Positions 54,656 through 61,622 of a stretch of DNA of 64,000 bases are shown piece by piece (the first letter of the stretch is position 1; each line of letters opens with the position of its first letter). This DNA comes from a virus. The notes under the pieces were generated by a model. The model saw only the letters and a program-made list of their open reading frames with translations, did no database searches and had not been told where the DNA came from. Location: the IMG/VR virus record IMGVR_UViG_3300025108_000015, positions 114,234 to 178,233 of that record; one strand, 5' to 3'. The position numbers were made by a program, and so were the translations under genes.

Positions 54656-56563
54656 ATGCCGAATTGGAAAAAAGTCATCACTTCCGGTAGTGATGCAATT
54701 TTAAATCAAATTACATCATCAGGTGGAATAAACTCCACCGATATTACAATCAATGATTGGGGAAGTGTATCAGCTTCATTAGCATCATTGGATACATTAA
54801 CCTATGGTGATTCTGATGTCAAACTCAAATTAAATACTGAAGGTGTACTTAGTGGGTCTACATTCTCATCACCATCTCAAGGTACTGTTAGAGCTACCAT
54901 AAATGGTGTTAATTCTGATGTAGATACTGGCTTACAATCCGCAGATTCACCTACATTTGATAGTTTAACATTAACAGGTGACCTTACAGTATTAGGTAGT
55001 AAAGTAGACCTACAAGTAGCTGAACTTAATGTTCAAGATAAATTTATAAAAATAGCAAGTGGGTCAGCTAATCCTACGGCCGCTAACGGTGCAGGTATTT
55101 ATATTGATGGGGCTGATGTGTCTTTACATTGGTCTAGTACCAATAGTAGATTTCAATTTGACGATGACCTACATACAGCAGCAACTCTTAACATTGGTAA
55201 CGTAAACCACGCAACAACTGATACTGACAAGTTTTTGGTATTAGACTCTAATGGTGACGTAGACTATCGTACCGGCACTGAGGTCCTTTCAGATATTGGT
55301 GGTACTGGTGCTTCTAACCTTAGTGGTGCAGCAACTGAGATTCCATTCTTTAGTTCAACAAGTGCTATAACGAGTTCAGTTCGGTTAAAGTTAAATAAAA
55401 ATATAACTACCGGTGATGTGTTAGTACACCATGGTCAGTTTAATGTAATCAATGACCCAAGTGTTTCGGGAACATCTGCAATGCAGATTATTGTGGGTTC
55501 TGGTTCAAGTGGTGATGTTTCAAATCCACAATATGATTCGTTCCTATCAATGGAACAAGAAAGTGCTACCATAGTAGGTCTTAGAGCACATGGTACAACA
55601 CCAACATCAGCTCAAATTAAAATGAGAACTGATGTTAGTGATGCTTATTCGATTGGTAGACTAACAAACCCATATGGTGCAAATACTCTTAGAATAAAAC
55701 CAGCTATTATTGCTGAAGGTGGTCTTTCTATAACTGGATCATTAACTATATCGGGTTCTAATACATTAAAAAATATCGGACCAGCACAATTTAGTGGTTC
55801 GGTTAATATTAAAACAGATAAGCAAGTACAAGCAACAACTGATACTGACAAGTTTGTTGTATTGGATGGTGACCAACTTAAATATAGAAGTGGTACGCAA
55901 TTATATGATGATATAGGTGTTACTTCACTATCATCATCAATTGCAAGTGATATTGCTGGGCTTGATGCTGCTAGTGGTAATTACGTTATAAATGATACTG
56001 GAGCATCATCTAATAGATTAGCTATTTGGTCTAATACTGCCCGAATTAAAGGTGATTCTGCTTTTAAAATCCTCGAAAATAAATATGGTCAAGGTTTTCA
56101 ATTTGACCAATGGGGTGGTAACCAAGTTGATACACTTAAATCACCGGCCTTCAAAGGGAATGGTTTGGAACTTGGAGATAATATCCCTGGAACCCCAGCA
56201 CCATTCACAGCGTCTCTCACAATTCATACAAATCACGGAAACACTAGCAACTCAGTAGAAAAAACAGCTGAAGGTCATCAGTATGGAGTAGGCACTCATG
56301 TAATTTATCAAAAAGTGGGTTCGTCTTTCCATATACATTACAATATTTCAGAGGGTAGTGCAATGCGTTCTGGACAATTAACTATTGTTGTTAGTGGTAA
56401 CGAGGTAGCGATGACCGAATATAGTACAACTGATATTGGAACTGGAAGTTCAAGTCCAGCTCAATTCTCAGCAACAGCATCTAACGGTGTGTTAACATTA
56501 TCGATAACATCCGCCGGTGGTGGAACTATTTTGTTTAACGTAGAACGTATGTATAGTATATAA
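54656..56563 (+). CDS. Fibre protein with WKKVI anchor and TDTDKF modules
   Basis: 635 residues, starting P-N-W-K-K-V-I-T-S-G-S-D. The shaft carries the same A-D-S-P-T-F and L-T-G-D-L-T-V module as the protein at 52952. Two copies of a T-D-T-D-K-F-(L/V)-V-L-D module, with R-(T/S)-G-T and D-I-G downstream, occur near residues 190 and 395. The C-terminal ~150 residues form a distinct beta domain (T-A-S-L-T-I-H-T-N-H-G and a closing N-V-E-R-M-Y) that may be a tip. It is probably a tail or side fibre. Confidence 0.68.
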   Translation: MPNWKKVITSGSDAILNQITSSGGINSTDITINDWGSVSASLASLDTLTYGDSDVKLKLNTEGVLSGSTFSSPSQGTVRATINGVNSDVDTGLQSADSPTFDSLTLTGDLTVLGSKVDLQVAELNVQDKFIKIASGSANPTAANGAGIYIDGADVSLHWSSTNSRFQFDDDLHTAATLNIGNVNHATTDTDKFLVLDSNGDVDYRTGTEVLSDIGGTGASNLSGAATEIPFFSSTSAITSSVRLKLNKNITTGDVLVHHGQFNVINDPSVSGTSAMQIIVGSGSSGDVSNPQYDSFLSMEQESATIVGLRAHGTTPTSAQIKMRTDVSDAYSIGRLTNPYGANTLRIKPAIIAEGGLSITGSLTISGSNTLKNIGPAQFSGSVNIKTDKQVQATTDTDKFVVLDGDQLKYRSGTQLYDDIGVTSLSSSIASDIAGLDAASGNYVINDTGASSNRLAIWSNTARIKGDSAFKILENKYGQGFQFDQWGGNQVDTLKSPAFKGNGLELGDNIPGTPAPFTASLTIHTNHGNTSNSVEKTAEGHQYGVGTHVIYQKVGSSFHIHYNISEGSAMRSGQLTIVVSGNEVAMTEYSTTDIGTGSSSPAQFSATASNGVLTLSITSAGGGTILFNVERMYSI

Positions 56564-56611
56564 AATAAATTAAATCCTAAGTTTGGAAAGTGAAAAACAC
56601 GAGGAAATAAA

Positions 56612-57391
56612 ATGTCAAATAAATTTGTAATAAAGAATGGACTTAAAGTACAATCAGGTGGTATAAACACCACTGGTGATTTATCTATTACAGGTTCATT
56701 AGTAGTAACTGGAACACTAACGGCTGAGTCTTATATAGTAAGTTCCTCTGTAACACATAAGACTACCACATTTAGTAGTGGGTCAACCCAATTTGGTGAT
56801 ACTTCTAATGATACCCATGGATTTACCGGGTCAATGGATGTAACTCAACAAATTACTACACCGGATATAAAATTAACTGGATTAAGTAATGCAGGTGTTG
56901 ATACTGATAAGTTCTTAGTATTAGACTCAAATAGTAATGTAGATTTTAGAACTGGTACTCAAGTACGTTCTGATATAGGTGCTGTAGCTATTGGTAATGA
57001 AATCCACCCAATACAATTGACAATAGATACGAAAAATTCACCTTTTGGTTATGTCGCATTTTCAGGATTATCTGATATACAATCACTCCCTAATAGAGCA
57101 TTCACTACCTTTATAGCACCATGTACTGGTTACATCGAAGATATAATTGTATCACCCGAACAAACTAATTCAGTTCAGGACGATTGTGATATTTCACTAT
57201 ATAATGGTGGTTCGCAACAATCCTCTACAAATACGGAAACGTTACAAAGTGCAGGTACTAATGTAACCTTTAACTTTGGGGCTTCAAATTACTCATTTAG
57301 TAACGGAGATAGATTGAGTCTTGAATTTGATAAAAAAACTAATACTTCTGAATTGTACAATATGATGATTGTACTTAGGTTAACAAGTTAA
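56612..57391 (+). CDS. Short fibre protein with TDTDKF-type module
   Basis: 259 residues. The N-terminal shaft contains G-D-L-S-I-T-G-S-L-V-V-T-G-T-L and one D-T-D-K-F-L-V-L-D-S-N module with F-R-T-G-T-Q and D-I-G, matching the protein at 54656. The C-terminal ~120 residues form a beta-sandwich-like cap (C-T-G-Y-I-E-D-I-I-V, D-C-D-I-S-L-Y). It has a GAGGAAATAAA ribosome site and is followed 13 bases later by the Hint-collagen gene. Confidence 0.65.
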   Translation: MSNKFVIKNGLKVQSGGINTTGDLSITGSLVVTGTLTAESYIVSSSVTHKTTTFSSGSTQFGDTSNDTHGFTGSMDVTQQITTPDIKLTGLSNAGVDTDKFLVLDSNSNVDFRTGTQVRSDIGAVAIGNEIHPIQLTIDTKNSPFGYVAFSGLSDIQSLPNRAFTTFIAPCTGYIEDIIVSPEQTNSVQDDCDISLYNGGSQQSSTNTETLQSAGTNVTFNFGASNYSFSNGDRLSLEFDKKTNTSELYNMMIVLRLTS

Positions 57392-57404
57392 GGGATAAAG
57401 TAAT

Positions 57405-57806
57405 ATGGAATTAATACACGGTTTACATAAAGATACCTTAATAGACATCAATGGGAGTCTCCAAAATATTGGTGACATACAACCGGGTGACGTAGTAAAA
57501 GGTTTTGAAATAAAAAGTGGTGTCGTAAGAGACAATAAAGTTGTTTGGGTAAAAACATCAACAATCGGCTCTTACATTGAATTCACCCTTTCAGATGGTT
57601 CTAACGTAAAATCATCAGTTGATGCTAAAATCTTAACCCTAATGGGTGAGTGGGTTTCACCAATAAATGCATTCAACAAACAAAAAGAATTACACAACGA
57701 CCTACACATTACCTCATTAAGGTATGTAGAAGAATCGTTAGATATTATAAGTATAGAGGTAGAGCCTGACCACAATTACTATGTAGGTAAATTACTATTC
57801 CACAAT
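57405..57806 (+). other. Hint-domain coding segment (intein-like), C-terminal His-Asn
   Basis: Encodes residues 1-134. Block-A-like L-x-x-D-T and block-G-like Y-Y-V-x-x-L-x-F-H-N are in the expected order and spacing for a mini-intein without a homing endonuclease. The N-terminal splice residue appears to be Gly, so full splicing is unlikely while C-terminal Asn cyclisation remains possible. Confidence 0.7.
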
Positions 57807-60800
57807 ACGGGTCCAACTGGTCCAGCTGGTCTAAAGGGTCAAAAAGGAGAAGCTGGTAATAAAGGTGTTACTGGAGCTCAAGGACCTCAAGGTGCACAGG
57901 GTCAAAAGGGAGCTACTGGTTCACAAGGACCTGGTGGTTCTACCGGCCCAACCGGACCTCAAGGCCCAACTGGTAACAATGGTGTAACTGGTCCTAAAGG
58001 TGCAACTGGCCCAACCGGCCCCAAAGGTTCAACAGGCCCTCAAGGTGGAACAGGCCCTCAAGGTGCTAAAGGTGTAAACGGACCTACTGGTTTAACTGGC
58101 CCTCAAGGTGCTCAAGGGAATGCCGGTCCTAAAGGTCAAAAAGGAGCTACTGGCTCACAAGGTGGAACTGGTGCTACAGGTGGAAAGGGTTCCACTGGTT
58201 CAAAAGGACCACAAGGTGCTGATGGCCCTCAAGGTGCTAAAGGCCCACAAGGTGCTACTGGCCCACAAGGTGATAAAGGTCAAAAAGGTGCAACTGGCTC
58301 AACCGGTCCTCAAGGTGGAGTAGGTCCACAGGGTGGAGCAGGCCCACAAGGTGCTACTGGCCCACAAGGTGGAACTGGTCCAACAGGCCCTAAAGGTCAA
58401 AAAGGAGCTACCGGCTCACAAGGTGGAACTGGCGCAACAGGTCCTCAAGGTGCTGATGGTCCTCAAGGTGCAACTGGCCCTAAAGGTGCTACTGGCCCAC
58501 AAGGTGCTACTGGCCCACAAGGTGGAAAAGGTCAAAAAGGAGCTACCGGCTCACAAGGTGGAAAAGGTTCACAAGGTGCTAAAGGTGTAAACGGACCTAC
58601 TGGTTTAACTGGCCCTCAAGGTGCTCAAGGAAATCCCGGCCCTAAAGGTGCAACAGGAGCTACTGGCTCACAAGGTGGAACTGGTGCTCAAGGTGGAAAA
58701 GGTTCTACTGGCTCAACTGGCCCACAAGGTGCTGCTGGCCCACAAGGTGCTAAAGGCCCACAAGGTGCTACTGGCCCACAAGGTGGAAAAGGTCAAAAAG
58801 GTGCAACTGGTTCAACCGGTCCTCAAGGTGGGGTAGGTCCTCAAGGTGGAGCAGGCCCACAAGGTGCTACTGGCCCACAAGGTGATACTGGCCCAACAGG
58901 CCCTAAAGGTCAAAAAGGAGCTACCGGCTCACAAGGTGCAACTGGCCCAACAGGACCTCAAGGTGCTGATGGTCCTCAAGGTGTAACTGGCCCTCAAGGT
59001 GCTACTGGCCCTCAAGGTGCTACTGGCCCACAAGGTGGAAAGGGTCAAAAAGGAGCTACCGGCTCACAAGGTGGAAAAGGTTCACAAGGTGCTAAAGGTA
59101 TAAACGGACCTACTGGTTTAACTGGCCCTCAAGGTGCTCAAGGAAATCCTGGCCCTAAAGGTCAAAAAGGAGCTACTGGCTCACAAGGTGGAACTGGTGC
59201 TCAAGGTGGAAAAGGTTCTACTGGCTCAACTGGCCCACAAGGTGCTGCTGGCCCACAAGGTGATAAAGGTCCACAAGGTGCTACTGGCCCACAAGGTGAT
59301 AAAGGTCAAAAAGGTGGAACTGGCTCAACAGGCCCTCAAGGTGGAGTGGGTCCTCAGGGTGGAGCAGGCCCACAAGGTGCTACTGGCCCACAAGGTGATA
59401 CTGGCCCAACCGGTCCTAAAGGTCAAAAAGGAGCTACTGGCTCACAAGGTGCAACTGGTCCAACAGGACCTCAAGGTGCTGATGGTCCTCAAGGTGCAAC
59501 TGGCCCTCAAGGTGCTACTGGCCCTCAAGGTGCTACTGGCCCACAAGGTGGAAAGGGTCAAAAAGGAGCTACCGGCTCACAAGGTGGAAAAGGTTCACAA
59601 GGTGCTAAAGGTGTAAACGGACCTACTGGTTTAACTGGCCCTCAAGGTGCTCAAGGAAATCCCGGCCCTAAAGGTGCAACAGGAGCTACTGGCTCACAAG
59701 GTGGGACTGGTGCTCAAGGTGGAAAAGGTTCTACTGGCTCAACTGGCCCACAAGGTGCTGCTGGCCCACAAGGTGCTAAAGGTCCACAAGGTGCTACTGG
59801 CCCACAAGGTGATAAAGGTCAAAAAGGTGGAACTGGCTCAACAGGCCCTCAAGGTGTAGTAGGTCCTCAAGGTCAAACAGGCCCTCAAGGTGGGACAGGC
59901 CCACAAGGTGATACTGGCCCAACAGGCCCTAAAGGTCAAAAAGGAGCTACTGGCTCACAAGGTGCAACTGGCGCAACCGGTCCTCAAGGTGATACCGGCC
60001 CACAAGGTGCGGTAGGTCCAACCGGTCCAACTCAACCAAAAGGTCAAAAGGGAGCTACTGGCTCACAAGGTGCAACTGGTCCAACAGGACCTCAAGGTGC
60101 TGATGGCCCTCAAGGTGCAACTGGCCCACAAGGTGATAAAGGCCCACAAGGTGCTACTGGCCCACAAGGTGATAAAGGTCAAAAAGGTGGAACAGGCGCA
60201 GATGGTGGTAAAGGTCAACAAGGTGACCAAGGTGCTCAAGGTTTAACAGGTGGAACAGGCCCACAAGGTGACCAAGGTGCTCAAGGTGATACCGGCCCTC
60301 AAGGTGATAAAGGTCAAAAAGGTCAAACTGGCCCTCAAGGTGCTGATGGCCCTCAAGGTGCTGATGGCCCTCAAGGTGCTACTGGCCCACAAGGTGATAA
60401 AGGTCCTCAAGGTGTAACTGGCCCACAAGGTGATAAAGGTCAAAAAGGTCAAACCGGCCCAGATGGTGAAAAGGGTCAACAAGGTGACCAAGGTGCAACT
60501 GGTCCAACTGGTGGAACAGGCCCACAAGGTGACCAAGGTGCTCAAGGTGATACCGGCCCTCAAGGTGATAAAGGTCAAAAAGGTCAAACTGGCCCTCAAG
60601 GTGCTGATGGCCCTCAAGGTGCTGATGGCCCTCAAGGTGCTACTGGCCCACAAGGTGATAAAGGTCCTCAAGGTGTAACTGGCCCACAAGGTGATAAAGG
60701 TCAAAAAGGTCAAACCGGCTCAGATGGTGAAAAGGGTCAACAAGGTGACCAAGGTGCAACTGGTCCAACTGGTGGAACAGGCCCACAAGGTGACCAAGGT

Positions 60801-61139
60801 GCTCAAGGTGATACCGGCCCTCAAGGTGATAAAGGTCAAAAAGGTATAACTGGCCCTCAAGGTGTTGCTGGCCCTCAAGGTGATACTGGTTCCCAAGGTA
60901 ATGTGGGTCCTCAAGGTGATAAAGGTCAAAAAGGTCAAACTGGATTTGAAGGTGCTAAAGGTCAAAAAGGTCAAACCGGCCTACAAGGCTCTAAAGGTCA
61001 AAAAGGTATTTCTGCTCTTGGTACACTAATTAGTGGTGTATCACCTGGATTGACGTGGGATACTACAAGAGGTGTACTTAAATTTAATAATGGTGGTAGT
61101 ACTTATGTACTTCATATGTACGTAAGTGGTTCATACTAA
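57405..61139 (+). CDS. Collagen-like fibre with N-terminal Hint (intein-like) domain
   Basis: 1244 residues. Residues 1-134 are a Hint-type domain: L-H-K-D-T-L-I near the start, [10 protein letters not shown], an I-L-T-L-M-G-E-W strand, and a C-terminal block [10 protein letters not shown]-His133-Asn134|Thr135. The usual first Cys/Ser is Gly here. Residues 136-1203 are 356 consecutive triplets, all Gly-X-Y except one Gln at 877. A folded cap of ~41 residues ends the chain. The collagen DNA is built of exact 513- and 261-bp repeats. Triplets rich in G-P-Q, G-A-T and G-Q-K lack hydroxyproline dependence, as in phage and bacterial collagens. Autocleavage at N134|T135 is a prediction. Confidence 0.85.
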   Translation: MELIHGLHKDTLIDINGSLQNIGDIQPGDVVKGFEIKSGVVRDNKVVWVKTSTIGSYIEFTLSDGSNVKSSVDAKILTLMGEWVSPINAFNKQKELHNDLHITSLRYVEESLDIISIEVEPDHNYYVGKLLFHNTGPTGPAGLKGQKGEAGNKGVTGAQGPQGAQGQKGATGSQGPGGSTGPTGPQGPTGNNGVTGPKGATGPTGPKGSTGPQGGTGPQGAKGVNGPTGLTGPQGAQGNAGPKGQKGATGSQGGTGATGGKGSTGSKGPQGADGPQGAKGPQGATGPQGDKGQKGATGSTGPQGGVGPQGGAGPQGATGPQGGTGPTGPKGQKGATGSQGGTGATGPQGADGPQGATGPKGATGPQGATGPQGGKGQKGATGSQGGKGSQGAKGVNGPTGLTGPQGAQGNPGPKGATGATGSQGGTGAQGGKGSTGSTGPQGAAGPQGAKGPQGATGPQGGKGQKGATGSTGPQGGVGPQGGAGPQGATGPQGDTGPTGPKGQKGATGSQGATGPTGPQGADGPQGVTGPQGATGPQGATGPQGGKGQKGATGSQGGKGSQGAKGINGPTGLTGPQGAQGNPGPKGQKGATGSQGGTGAQGGKGSTGSTGPQGAAGPQGDKGPQGATGPQGDKGQKGGTGSTGPQGGVGPQGGAGPQGATGPQGDTGPTGPKGQKGATGSQGATGPTGPQGADGPQGATGPQGATGPQGATGPQGGKGQKGATGSQGGKGSQGAKGVNGPTGLTGPQGAQGNPGPKGATGATGSQGGTGAQGGKGSTGSTGPQGAAGPQGAKGPQGATGPQGDKGQKGGTGSTGPQGVVGPQGQTGPQGGTGPQGDTGPTGPKGQKGATGSQGATGATGPQGDTGPQGAVGPTGPTQPKGQKGATGSQGATGPTGPQGADGPQGATGPQGDKGPQGATGPQGDKGQKGGTGADGGKGQQGDQGAQGLTGGTGPQGDQGAQGDTGPQGDKGQKGQTGPQGADGPQGADGPQGATGPQGDKGPQGVTGPQGDKGQKGQTGPDGEKGQQGDQGATGPTGGTGPQGDQGAQGDTGPQGDKGQKGQTGPQGADGPQGADGPQGATGPQGDKGPQGVTGPQGDKGQKGQTGSDGEKGQQGDQGATGPTGGTGPQGDQGAQGDTGPQGDKGQKGITGPQGVAGPQGDTGSQGNVGPQGDKGQKGQTGFEGAKGQKGQTGLQGSKGQKGISALGTLISGVSPGLTWDTTRGVLKFNNGGSTYVLHMYVSGSY
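58071..59850 (+). repeat. 513-bp higher-order tandem repeat (collagen gene)
   Basis: The anchor GGTGTAAACGGACC (one copy has GGTATAAACGG) recurs at 58071, 58584, 59097 and 59610, each exactly 513 bases apart. That is 171 codons or 57 Gly-X-Y triplets. Flanking sequence is nearly identical between copies; the fourth copy decays after about 59850. Confidence 0.85.
60285..60843 (+). repeat. 261-bp tandem repeat (collagen gene)
   Basis: GGTGATACCGGCCCTCAAGG recurs at 60285, 60546 and 60807, exactly 261 bases (87 codons, 29 triplets) apart. Two full units and a partial third are present, differing by very few bases. Confidence 0.85.
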
Positions 61140-61157
61140 TATAGATAAACAAGTAAT

Positions 61158-61622
61158 ATGGCAGGATTAAATACACAACTCGTAAGATTACCAAATAGTT
61201 CATCAGTTACGATTAACACTCTACAAAGTGGGTCATCAGTAAGTGGTGTTGTATTACCAGGTTTAGGTTTAAATGAACAAGACTTTAGAAATTGGTCTTC
61301 TACTGATATATCTTCAACCTCACTTGGCGTAGCCAGTGTTGTATTTGAAGCAACCCATAGTGGTAGTGTCATCGAATTCAATAGTGGTGACCTTACAGTA
61401 TCACAACATCAAAAAATCTTAATTAAAGATTCGAGTGGTTCGTATTACTTTACACCTGCTAATACTGTTAATTTAAATTCTGATTATTTAGTAAAGTACA
61501 CCGATAGTGGTATAGTTGAAGAACTAATCACTTCAGCATACGAAATACAAAACCAATCCATACATACCATTGCTATTGAAGACATTGACGTTTACTTAGC
61601 AGATGGATACATAGTTCATAAT
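61158..61622 (+). other. Second Hint-domain coding segment, His-Asn-Pro end
   Basis: Encodes residues 1-155, with V-T-I-N-T-L near the start, S-Q-H-Q-K-I-L as a block-B-like histidine strand, and V-H-N at the end. The domain matches Hint order but differs strongly in sequence from the Hint domain of the preceding gene. Confidence 0.6.

Noticed and set aside
60243-60713. Minus-strand 156-residue open frame and many plus-strand frames within the collagen genes
   Set aside because: They are mirror images of the GGT-rich repeats in other frames. They repeat with the same 261/513/501-bp periods and have no ribosome sites.
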